Assembly: GCA_900549485.1 (NCBI GenBank)
Contig: UROG01000063.1
Span: forward strand, 1-5,035
Length of the DNA: 5,035 nt
Reading direction: 5' to 3'
DNA from: an uncultured Eubacteriales bacterium
GTDB taxonomy: Bacteria; Bacillota; Clostridia; Oscillospirales; Oscillospiraceae
The notes below the pieces were generated by a model. The model made no database searches and was not told the origin of the DNA. It saw nothing but the letters and a program-made list of their open reading frames with translations. Each line of letters starts with the position of its first letter. The stretch's first letter is position 1. Made by a program: the position numbers and the translations under genes. Positions 1 through 4,920 of this stretch are shown piece by piece.

Positions 1-38
1 GCGCTCTGTGCCTCGGTTGTTCGCCGCAGGCGAACAAT
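1..38. repeat. Left copy of 38-bp terminal direct repeat with hairpin
   Basis: These 38 bases are identical, in the same orientation, to the last 38 bases of the window (4998-5035). Within them TTGTTCGCC (17-25) and GGCGAACAA (29-37) form a perfect 9-bp stem with a 3-base loop. The match is cut off by the window edges on both sides, so the true repeat is probably longer. The likeliest explanation is an interspersed non-coding repeat that is present many times in the genome and limited the assembly. A circular molecule of about 5.0 kb is possible but unlikely, because there is no replication gene. Confidence 0.8.
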
Positions 39-61
39 TCGACACTCGCTCCGTGTAAAGA

Positions 62-94
62 GTTTTCTCCGACGTACATGCCGCCGGAGAAAAC
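62..94. repeat. Hairpin in the left non-coding repeat block
   Basis: GTTTTCTCCG (62-71) is the exact reverse complement of CGGAGAAAAC (85-94), giving a 10-bp stem with a 13-base loop. It lies between two other hairpins in a block with no open reading frame. No T-run follows on either strand, so it is better read as part of a palindromic intergenic repeat than as a terminator. Confidence 0.6.
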
Positions 95-105
95 GATCAG
101 AACTA

Positions 106-127
106 TTTTTTGCCTGCGGGCAAAAAA
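106..127. repeat. A/T-flanked hairpin in the left repeat block
   Basis: TTTTTTGCC (106-114) pairs with GGCAAAAAA (119-127) around a 4-base loop. On either strand the 3' arm of the transcript would carry either the A-run or the T-run. For minus-strand transcription the stem ends in a T6 run, so it could act as a weak terminator for transcripts coming from the membrane-protein operon. It has the same GCC/GGC core style as the 17-37 hairpin, which suggests one composite repeat. Confidence 0.55.
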
Positions 128-146
128 CTCTGCGAGGCTTTTTCGA

Positions 147-178
147 CAGACTGACGCGTAATTATACGCGTCAGTCTG
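147..178. repeat. Perfect 14-bp stem with 4-base loop
   Basis: CAGACTGACGCGTA (147-160) is exactly complementary to TACGCGTCAGTCTG (165-178), with ATTA as the loop. No T-run follows on either strand. Only one base separates it from the extended stem of the next hairpin, so minus-strand transcripts would carry two stacked hairpins just after the small membrane-protein gene. The role may be transcript end protection, weak termination or a mobile palindromic repeat; the sequence does not decide. Confidence 0.65.
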
Positions 179-216
179 AGGGACCGGTGCAAAACGGAAA
201 TTCTGCACCGGTCCCT
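179..216. terminator. 13-bp hairpin just downstream of the membrane-protein operon
   Basis: AGGGACCGGTGCA (179-191) is the perfect reverse complement of TGCACCGGTCCCT (204-216), with a 12-base loop. It begins ten bases after the stop codon of the minus-strand 68-residue gene, where an operon terminator is expected. It lacks the T-run of an intrinsic terminator on that strand, so termination is inferred from position and stem stability only. It may equally be an intergenic palindromic repeat. Confidence 0.45.
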
Positions 217-225
217 GCGTTTATA

Positions 226-432
226 TTATCCTATAATTCCTGCCTGCCGGAATGCCTGCGGCAGATCGACGGTTATATACCGATATAAGCCCGTGAGATT
301 ATACTGTCTGTCAAGCACGGTATAAATACGATCCATCTCCGCGCCGGTCATGATGCCCGCGCCGAGACATACGCCGCCGAAAACAATGGCGACAAGCACG
401 ATGATAAGTATTACACGCCATCCCGTTTTCAT
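226..432 (-). CDS. Small single-pass membrane protein, 68 aa, unknown function
   Basis: I do not recognise a named family. The protein has a short basic start (MKTGWR), one strongly hydrophobic segment at about residues 7-29 (VILIIVLVAIVFGGVCLGAG core), then a polar tail of about 40 residues containing RIYTVLDRQYNLTGLYRYI. This predicts one membrane anchor with a small outside (or inside) domain. The start is secure: AAGGAGGTG lies in the last codons of the upstream gene, and the upstream TAA stop is directly followed by this ATG, so the two genes are almost certainly co-transcribed and translationally coupled. It probably works with the HAAS-like membrane protein encoded just before it. That partnership is inferred from gene order only. 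It ends close to a 13-bp hairpin. Confidence 0.75.
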   Translation of the reverse strand: MKTGWRVILIIVLVAIVFGGVCLGAGIMTGAEMDRIYTVLDRQYNLTGLYRYITVDLPQAFRQAGIIG

Positions 433-1413
433 TTACCGCACCTCCTTGCTGCACCATTTGCCGCCGAGCTGGATAACGGCGTTGATAAGCCCGGCGATAA
501 CGCTGCCGATAAACCATATGAACAGCCACAAAAACAGCAGACCGAGAGCGAGAATGATAACGCCGCTGCCCAGAACCACCATGATATCCGAGAACATGGA
601 AAAACCGGCGAACGCCGCCAGCGTTACCTTGAATCCGGCGTACAGACACACCGCGGACACGCCCAGCGAGGCAAACGTGGGTATAAGGATCACGCATGCC
701 AGCAGCACGGTCACAGGAACCGCAATGAGCGCATACAGCACCGCGAGAGGCACGATTATTTTCCTCTCCGGCTCCTCCTCGTCCGCTCTCATCCTTCTGC
801 GGCCGTAGCCGTCCCTGCCGAATTCAGAGCGGAGATCGGGCATAACGCTGCTTTCGGGCTTGCAGTGCGCGCCGTCTTCTTCGTCCGTGAAAGAGAAGTC
901 GTCAAAGGTAAACTCCTCCTCATCCTGCTCAACATATGTTATCTCGGAAGGAGCGTCCGTTTCGGGCGCTTTTTCCTTTCTTTTCGGGGCTTCCGCACGG
1001 CGTGCCTGTTCCTGAACCGGCGCTGCATCCGGCGCTTCCCGCGTGCAGGCTTCCGCGCCGCTCCAAACGCTGCGCGTTTCCCGCTTTTTCGAGAGCAGCC
1101 CCTGCCTGCCGGCGTTTTCCCTTATCTGCTCTATGACCTGAACAAAGGCGGGGCTTTCCTCCGGCTCGTCATCCTCGTACATATCGTCGGCGCGGGACGT
1201 GCTGTTGATCTGAAGCTTGCGCTCTTTTGAATTATAAGTTCTTGCAAGCGCGACCGCCTGACGCGTGGGGGAGACCAGAAACGCGGAAAACTCCGCCTCG
1301 TCCGCCGCTTCGTCGAACAGCTGCGCATACATTGACAGAACCGCCTGCTGATCCTCTTCATACATGAATGTCAGCAGCTTTGCCAGCTCCGCAAGAAATT
1401 TCTGCTTATTTAT
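433..1413 (-). CDS. HAAS/DUF1700-like membrane protein, 326 aa from an ATA start
   Basis: The N-terminus (NKQKFLAELAKLL, then YEEDQQAVLSMYAQLFDEA and a PTRQAVALA segment) resembles the helical HAAS domain of DUF1700-type proteins, which are usually membrane regulators or assembly factors. A long, acidic and low-complexity linker follows (about residues 65-215), and then a hydrophobic C-terminus with roughly three membrane segments (about residues 219-312), ending KWCSKEVR. The first ATG is at 1365, but it has no good ribosome site, whereas GGAGGTG at 1427-1421 sits 7 bases before an in-frame ATA at 1413. Starting there adds 16 residues that complete the first HAAS helix. An in-frame TGA at 1422-1420 rules out any earlier start. 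If ATA is not used, the protein is 310 aa (433-1365). It is the first gene of a two-gene operon, coupled to the 68-aa gene. The family call is from memory of the motif pattern, and the function is unknown. Confidence 0.75.
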   Translation of the reverse strand: MNKQKFLAELAKLLTFMYEEDQQAVLSMYAQLFDEAADEAEFSAFLVSPTRQAVALARTYNSKERKLQINSTSRADDMYEDDEPEESPAFVQVIEQIRENAGRQGLLSKKRETRSVWSGAEACTREAPDAAPVQEQARRAEAPKRKEKAPETDAPSEITYVEQDEEEFTFDDFSFTDEEDGAHCKPESSVMPDLRSEFGRDGYGRRRMRADEEEPERKIIVPLAVLYALIAVPVTVLLACVILIPTFASLGVSAVCLYAGFKVTLAAFAGFSMFSDIMVVLGSGVIILALGLLFLWLFIWFIGSVIAGLINAVIQLGGKWCSKEVR

Positions 1414-1420
1414 ACTCGTT

Positions 1421-1427
1421 CACCTCC
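1421..1427 (-). promoter_or_regulatory. Strong ribosome binding site that points to an ATA start
   Basis: The minus strand reads GGAGGTG here, a near-perfect anti-16S match. It lies 7 bases before ATA (1413-1411) and 55 bases before the first ATG (1365). No other strong site lies before that ATG. The site overlaps the in-frame TGA stop (1422-1420), so translation of the long protein must begin after it. A very short alternative frame, GTG AAC GAG TAT AAA TAA, also overlaps. Confidence 0.7.
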
Positions 1428-1453
1428 GAGGCTGCATTTTATCATACACGGCT

Positions 1454-1482
1454 ATTATAGTCGCGCCGCGCTGTCAGGTCAA
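1454..1482 (-). promoter_or_regulatory. Sigma-A-type promoter of the membrane-protein operon
   Basis: On the minus strand TTGACC (1482-1477) is followed after exactly 17 bases by a perfect TATAAT (1459-1454). Transcription should start near 1447, giving a leader of about 34 bases before the ATA codon. The close match to consensus suggests strong, largely constitutive expression unless a repressor blocks it. Confidence 0.8.
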
Positions 1483-1507
1483 GGAAAAAAGAACAAAATA
1501 CCGTAGA

Positions 1508-1528
1508 AACGATAATGTTATAACCGTT
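1508..1528. promoter_or_regulatory. Imperfect dyad, possible operator between divergent promoters
   Basis: AACGATAATGT and the following TATAACCGTT form an imperfect 21-bp palindrome centred on 1518, with 7 of 10 positions symmetric and AACG/CGTT ends. It lies between the minus-strand promoter (-35 at 1482) and the plus-strand promoter of the LacI-family gene (-35 at 1574), a common place for autoregulation. The match to known LacI-family operators, which carry a central CG, is poor, so this is a weak proposal. Confidence 0.25.
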
Positions 1529-1573
1529 ACACTGTAAAAAATTCCGCGAAAGCTGCCGCCGGTGCATTAGGAT

Positions 1574-1602
1574 TTGCATTTTGCGCGGGCTTAGGGTATT
1601 AT
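1574..1602 (+). promoter_or_regulatory. Promoter of the LacI-family regulator gene
   Basis: TTGCAT (1574-1579) and TATTAT (1597-1602) are separated by exactly 17 bases, a good sigma-A pair. Transcription would start near 1609, giving a leader of about 25 bases with GAGGT at 1623-1627, six bases before the ATG at 1634. Confidence 0.65.
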
Positions 1603-1633
1603 ATAACAGATAATTGTGTGCTGAGGTAAAAGA

Positions 1634-2626
1634 ATGTCGGGAACGATACGTGATATAAAGAGACTTACGGGACTGTCGCTTGCCACGATCTCAAAATATC
1701 TGAACGGAGGGAATGTCCTTCCGCAGAACCGCGACCTTATCGAAAACGCGATAAAGGAGCTGGATTACGAGGTAAACGAGGTTGCGCGCTGGCTTGCGAC
1801 GAACAAGACGAAAACGGTGGGCATCATCGTATATGATATACAGAGCCTTTTCAACGCCACGCTTGTGAGCATTATCGGCGAGGCGCTCGGAAAAGCGGGC
1901 TACGGTCTGCTTATATGCGACAGCGCCAACAGCCTGCGTCAGGAGCAGAGCAATTTCAATTTTCTTCTCAGCAAGAAGGTGGACGGTATACTTGCCGTGC
2001 CGATCGAAGACGGCGCGTTTGATTACGAAAAAGCCGACGTCCCGATAGTGTTTATGGATAAACCGTCGAAAAGCGGCGCGGTAAGCTGCGTGAAAATAGA
2101 CAACGAGGCGTCGGCCGTAGAGGCGGTGGAGCTGCTCATATCGAACGGACACCGGCGCATAGCCATAATCGGCTCATACAGCGAATATACCGGACGCCAA
2201 CGGCACAACGGGTACATCCGCGCCATGGAAAAGCACGGGCTTGAAGTGCGTGAGGAGTATACGAAAATAGCGCACCATGTCTCCATAAGCGCCGGACACG
2301 AGGGCATGAACGAGCTTCTTGCCCTGCCCGAACCGCCGACCGCCGTGTTCATGACGAACTATGAAATTTCGCTCGGCGGCATAATGGCGGTGAACGAATC
2401 GCATCTGAGGTGTCCGGAGGATATTTCACTGCTCGGCTTCGACAACCTCATTCTTCCGCAGATAGTGAAACCGAAGATCACGACCGTGGTGCAGCCCATG
2501 AACGCTATGGGCGAGACGGCGGTAAGGCTCATTCTCGGCGAGATAAACCGCAGCGAGGAGCACAGCGTGCAGACGATAAACCTCCCCACGCATATCCAGC
2601 CCGGCAACTCAATAAGCAGGAAATAA
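1634..2626 (+). CDS. LacI-family transcriptional regulator, 330 aa
   Basis: This is a full-length DNA-binding regulator of the LacI/GalR family. The helix-turn-helix is at residues 4-23 (TIRDIKRLTGLSLATISKYL), followed by the hinge helix NEVARWLATN (48-57), which keeps the leucine that normally wedges into the operator minor groove. The periplasmic-binding-like effector domain runs from about 62 (TVGIIVYDI) to 325, with the usual GHRRIAIIG (172-180), an arginine at 190 before GY, and SLLGFDN (265-271). Length and domain order are normal, and no truncation is seen. The start has GAGGT six bases upstream and its own promoter. It is divergent from the membrane operon and precedes xpt, which also has a promoter. 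The effector is not identifiable: arginine 190 and aspartate 270 match positions that contact ligand in E. coli PurR but are common across the family, so a purine ligand is only suggested by the neighbours. No terminator is evident after it, so read-through into xpt is possible. Confidence 0.92.
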   Translation: MSGTIRDIKRLTGLSLATISKYLNGGNVLPQNRDLIENAIKELDYEVNEVARWLATNKTKTVGIIVYDIQSLFNATLVSIIGEALGKAGYGLLICDSANSLRQEQSNFNFLLSKKVDGILAVPIEDGAFDYEKADVPIVFMDKPSKSGAVSCVKIDNEASAVEAVELLISNGHRRIAIIGSYSEYTGRQRHNGYIRAMEKHGLEVREEYTKIAHHVSISAGHEGMNELLALPEPPTAVFMTNYEISLGGIMAVNESHLRCPEDISLLGFDNLILPQIVKPKITTVVQPMNAMGETAVRLILGEINRSEEHSVQTINLPTHIQPGNSISRK

Positions 2627-2635
2627 ACGAAAGGC

Positions 2636-2663
2636 TTGACAAAGCCGCCGGCGGGGGTATGAT
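2636..2663 (+). promoter_or_regulatory. Promoter of xpt
   Basis: A perfect TTGACA (2636-2641) is followed after 16 bases by TATGAT (2658-2663). It begins ten bases after the regulator's stop codon, so xpt can be transcribed on its own. The leader would be about 80 bases. I looked for purine-riboswitch core motifs in it and found none. GGCTT/AAGCC (2633-2637/2642-2646) makes a 5-bp hairpin over the -35 box, probably chance. Confidence 0.65.
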
Positions 2664-2749
2664 AGACGGGATAAAACGCCGATACGACGGATGAGAGCGG
2701 GGCGCGCTTGCCGTACCTCAGAAAAGAATAAAAAAACGGGAGAAAATCA

Positions 2750-3325
2750 ATGGAGCTTCTTGAACGGCGCATACTTACCGACGGCAGGATACTGCCCGGC
2801 GGGATACTGAAAATCGACAGCTTTCTCAACCACCAGATGGACCCTAAGCTCATGTACGAAATGGGGCTTGAATTCAAACGGCTTTTCGGCGATGAGCGGG
2901 TCAATAAGATCCTGACCATTGAAGCGTCCGGCATTGCGATAGCCATTATGACCGGGTTCGTGTTCGACTGTCCTGTCGTTTTCGCAAAAAAGAGCCGGTC
3001 GAAAAACATCTCCGACAAGGTATATTCCGTTGAGGTCGAGAGCTTTACGCACGGCAATACAAATACCGTCATTGTTTCAAAGGAATATCTCAAGCCCGGC
3101 GACAGGGTGCTCATCATAGACGATTTTCTCGCAACGGGCGCGGCGCTTGTCGGGCTGAAGGCGCTTGTGGAGCAGGCGGGCGCATACGCGGTAGGCGCGG
3201 GTATCGCCGTTGAGAAGGTCTTTCAGGGCGGCGGAGAGCGGCTCAGAGAAAACGGGCTTCGTGTGGAGTCGCTCGCAAGGATCGCGTCCATGTCCGACAG
3301 CGGCCTTGAGTTTGTGCATAACTGA
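2750..3325 (+). CDS. xpt: Xanthine phosphoribosyltransferase, 191 aa
   Basis: This cytoplasmic purine-salvage enzyme joins xanthine to PRPP, giving XMP and pyrophosphate; XMP then feeds GMP synthesis. The protein aligns along its whole length with Bacillus subtilis Xpt as I remember it (about 194 aa): KIDSFLNHQ (21-29), TIEASGIA (56-63), the PRPP-binding loop VLIIDDFLATG (120-130) with its two aspartates, and AVEKVFQ and RVESLARI near the C-terminus (153-159, 171-178). Nothing essential appears missing. The start has GGGAG seven bases upstream. The gene follows a LacI-family regulator and precedes a riboswitch-controlled purine-type binding protein, which fits a salvage locus. Unlike the B. 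subtilis gene, its own leader contains no recognisable guanine riboswitch; the one in this window lies downstream of xpt instead. Confidence 0.95.
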   Translation: MELLERRILTDGRILPGGILKIDSFLNHQMDPKLMYEMGLEFKRLFGDERVNKILTIEASGIAIAIMTGFVFDCPVVFAKKSRSKNISDKVYSVEVESFTHGNTNTVIVSKEYLKPGDRVLIIDDFLATGAALVGLKALVEQAGAYAVGAGIAVEKVFQGGGERLRENGLRVESLARIASMSDSGLEFVHN

Positions 3326-3350
3326 CAAAATCAGATGCGGGAATTTGGTA

Positions 3351-3390
3351 AAATCGGCGAAAAAAGCACTTGACTTTTTTCGCCGGATTT
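3351..3390 (+). terminator. Long hairpin after xpt, probable terminator
   Basis: CGGCGAAAAAAG (3355-3366) pairs perfectly with CTTTTTTCGCCG (3374-3385) around a 7-base loop. After one bulged G (3386), AAAT/ATTT (3351-3354/3387-3390) extends the helix to 16 bp. It lies 25 bases after the xpt stop, where a terminator is expected. The T-run is inside the 3' arm rather than after it, so it is not a textbook intrinsic terminator. It also overlaps the -35 box of the next promoter. Confidence 0.5.
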
Positions 3391-3398
3391 GTTAGCAT
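3370..3398 (+). promoter_or_regulatory. Promoter of the riboswitch-BMP transcript
   Basis: TTGACT (3370-3375) and TAGCAT (3393-3398) are exactly 17 bases apart, and TG one base before the -10 box gives an extended -10 element. Transcription would begin near 3405, about 15 bases before the aptamer, as is usual for riboswitch leaders. The -35 box falls in the loop and 3' arm of the hairpin after xpt. Confidence 0.65.
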
Positions 3399-3419
3399 AA
3401 ATGTGTCAATTGAATACTG

Positions 3420-3491
3420 CATTCGATATATAGCAAATGATATGGATTTGAAGTTTCTACCCGGACGCCGTAAATGACCGGACTATCGATG
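3420..3491 (+). promoter_or_regulatory. Guanine-class purine riboswitch aptamer
   Basis: All core parts of the purine aptamer can be traced. P1 is CATTCGAT (3420-3427) with ATCGATG (3485-3491), one bulged T. J1/2 starts ATA as usual. P2 is CAAAT/ATTTG (3434-3438/3446-3450) closing the loop GATATGG (3439-3445). J2/3 is AAGTTTCTAC (3451-3460). P3 is CCGGACG/TGACCGG (3461-3467/3475-3481), with one A-A mismatch, closing the loop CCGTAAA (3468-3474). J3/1 is ACT (3482-3484). The two loops carry the GG and CC that kiss in the known structure. The discriminating base (position 74 in B. subtilis xpt numbering) is C3483, which pairs with guanine-type ligands; adenine riboswitches have U here. Guanine, hypoxanthine or xanthine is therefore the expected ligand. 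P3 is one pair longer than in B. subtilis xpt, and J1/2 has A where U25 is usual, which are minor deviations. Confidence 0.95.
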
Positions 3492-3500
3492 TGTTATACC

Positions 3501-3538
3501 CCGAGTCTCTGTTTCCGCGCTGAGCGGCAGAGTTTCGG
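3501..3538 (+). other. Middle hairpin of the riboswitch expression platform
   Basis: CCGAG-T-CTCTG (3501-3511) pairs with CAGAG-T-TTCGG (3528-3538), with one T-T mismatch and one G-T pair. An inner stem CCGC/GCGG (3515-3518/3524-3527) lies above a TTT bulge. Only TTT and GATATT follow, so it is a poor terminator. Its position between the aptamer and the true terminator suggests a spacer helix that brings the P1 3' strand near the terminator 5' arm. Confidence 0.55.
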
Positions 3539-3546
3539 TTTGATAT

Positions 3547-3598
3547 TGCATTGGTAGCGCATACCCATATTGAGCGCGGCCAGTGCATTTTTGCTTTT
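3547..3598 (+). terminator. Riboswitch-controlled intrinsic terminator
   Basis: TGCATTGG (3547-3554) pairs with CCAGTGCA (3580-3587), including one wobble, and an inner GCGC/GCGC pair (3557-3560/3574-3577) extends the helix. TTTTT and then TTTT (3588-3592, 3595-3598) follow directly, as in an intrinsic terminator. It lies about 55 bases after the aptamer and 58 bases before the BMP start codon, so the arrangement predicts a ligand-induced OFF switch acting on transcription. Confidence 0.8.
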
Positions 3599-3655
3599 GT
3601 CTCTTATACAGTATTCATTATGGCAAATAAAAATATTTTATAGGAGACCAGAAAC

Positions 3656-4897
3656 ATGAAGAAAATCCTCGCTCTCGTTCTTTCCCTGTGCATGGTGTTC
3701 GCTCTCTGCGCCGCTTCCGCATCCGCCGCAGACGAAGTCAAGGTCGGTCTTATCACCCTCCATGACGAGAACTCCGCCTATGACAAAAACTTCATAGACG
3801 CTTTCAAGGCGGCCTGTGAGGCGACCGGCGTTACTCCCGTTATCAAGTCCAATGTCCCCGAAGATCAGAGCGCATATGACGAGGCGGCAAACCTTGCGGA
3901 CTCCGGCTGCGCCGCCGTCTTCACCGACAGCTACGGCCATCAGCAGTACGTTCTGGACGCCGCACGCGAGTTCCCCGAGGTTCAGTTCACTTCCTGCACC
4001 GGCGATATGGCGCTGACCGAGGAGGTTGAGAACTATCACAACGCTTTCGCAAACATCTATCAGGGCCGCTACCTCGCAGGCGTTGCCGCGGGTCTCAAGC
4101 TCAACGAGATGATCGAGTCCGGCGACATCACCGCCGAGCAGGCAAAGATGGGCTATGTCGGCGCAATGCCTTACGCGGAAGTCATCTCCGGCTACACCTC
4201 CTTCTACCTTGGCGCAAAGTCCGTATGCCCCAGCGTGACCATGGACGTTATCTACACCGGCTCCTGGTACAACGAGACTCTTGAAAAGGAAACCGCGGAA
4301 GCCCTCGTCAACGGCGGCGCCGTCCTCATCTCCCAGCATGCCGACTCCATGGGTGCGCCCAATGCCTGCGAAGCCGCCGGTGTTCCCAACGTTTCCTACA
4401 ACGGCTCCACCCAGACCGCCTGCCCCAACAGCTACATCATCTCCTCCCGCATTGACTGGACTCCTTACTTCACCTATGCAATAGAGAAGGTTCTCGCCGG
4501 TGAAAACTACGACACCGACTGGACCGCCGGCATCGAGACCGGCTCCGTCGCTCTGACCGAGATCAACGAGAACGTCGCAGCCGCCGGCACCGCGGAGAAG
4601 CTTGCCGAGGTCGAGGCCGCTATCCTTGACGGCAGCCTGAATGTATTCGACTGCTCCGCCTTCACCGTCACCGTGAGCGAAAACGAGAGCGACGCCAACT
4701 ACGGCAACAACAATTCCTCCGTCGCGGCGGTCGATGCTGACGGACATCTCACCAGCTACATCGCGGACGTTGTTAACGACGGAACCTTCGTTCCCGAGAC
4801 CGAGGCTGTGGAAAACGGCGTGTTCAACGAATCCGTTTACCGCTCCGCACCTTACTTCTATGCCATAATCGACGGCATCAACGTACTCAGCAAGTAA
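3656..4897 (+). CDS. BMP/PnrA-family ABC transporter substrate-binding protein, 413 aa
   Basis: This extracytoplasmic protein belongs to the basic membrane protein (Bmp/PnrA/Med) family, which captures purine nucleosides or related compounds for ABC importers. A signal peptide (MKK, hydrophobic 4-18, ASASA at 20-24) is followed by the binding domain: VKVGLITLHDENSAYDKNF (28-46), ADSGCAAVFTDSYGH (81-95), YQGRYLAGVAAG (135-146), GYVGA (166-170), VLISQHADSMGAP (223-235) and WTPYF (268-272). The YRSAPYF segment (395-401) is near the end. AGGAG lies nine bases before the ATG. No lipobox is evident: cysteines 12 and 18 are preceded by leucine, so type I cleavage near A24-A25 seems likelier than lipid anchoring. 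The gene follows a guanine riboswitch and terminator, which makes a purine ligand likely. No ATPase or permease gene is adjacent in the window. C-ending codons are much commoner than in the neighbours, which suggests high expression. The exact substrate is unproven. Confidence 0.9.
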   Translation: MKKILALVLSLCMVFALCAASASAADEVKVGLITLHDENSAYDKNFIDAFKAACEATGVTPVIKSNVPEDQSAYDEAANLADSGCAAVFTDSYGHQQYVLDAAREFPEVQFTSCTGDMALTEEVENYHNAFANIYQGRYLAGVAAGLKLNEMIESGDITAEQAKMGYVGAMPYAEVISGYTSFYLGAKSVCPSVTMDVIYTGSWYNETLEKETAEALVNGGAVLISQHADSMGAPNACEAAGVPNVSYNGSTQTACPNSYIISSRIDWTPYFTYAIEKVLAGENYDTDWTAGIETGSVALTEINENVAAAGTAEKLAEVEAAILDGSLNVFDCSAFTVTVSENESDANYGNNNSSVAAVDADGHLTSYIADVVNDGTFVPETEAVENGVFNESVYRSAPYFYAIIDGINVLSK

Positions 4898-4920
4898 TAA
4901 AAGGCCGCAAAGAACCCAAA

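Noticed and set aside
1..225. CRISPR array in the hairpin-rich left end
   Set aside because: The palindromes differ from each other in sequence and length, and there are no regularly spaced identical repeats.
350..808. Plus-strand open frame across the two membrane-protein genes
   Set aside because: It is antisense to both genes of a coupled operon with a strong promoter, and its product looks random.
865..1230. Plus-strand open frame inside the HAAS-like membrane gene
   Set aside because: It lies opposite the low-complexity linker of a supported gene; its Arg/Phe-rich translation has no recognisable domain and no convincing ribosome site.
1406..1423. Five-codon leader frame (GTG AAC GAG TAT AAA TAA) overlapping the ribosome site
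   Set aside because: Its GTG is inside the ribosome binding sequence itself, so no ribosome site is left to start it. It is better explained as chance.
1435..1437. Upstream ATG in frame with the HAAS-like protein
   Set aside because: It is followed in frame by a TGA stop at 1422-1420, and it is about ten bases from the predicted transcript start with no ribosome site.
2664..2749. Possible purine riboswitch in the xpt leader
   Set aside because: Expected from B. subtilis, but neither the GATATGG-type loop, the GTTTCTAC joint nor the CCGTAAA-type loop is present.
2359..3117. Minus-strand open frame of 252 codons across the regulator end, xpt leader and xpt
   Set aside because: It spans two well-supported plus-strand genes and their promoter, and its translation resembles no family.
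3620..3643. Short frame ATG GCA AAT ... TAG just before the BMP gene
   Set aside because: It is seven codons long with no ribosome site, in an A/T-rich leader after the terminator.
3638..4747. Long minus-strand open frame (369 codons) opposite the BMP gene
   Set aside because: It is the antisense of a gene with strong C-ending codon bias, which removes stop codons on the other strand. Its product is a low-complexity Gly/Val/Ala-rich chain without domains or a ribosome site.
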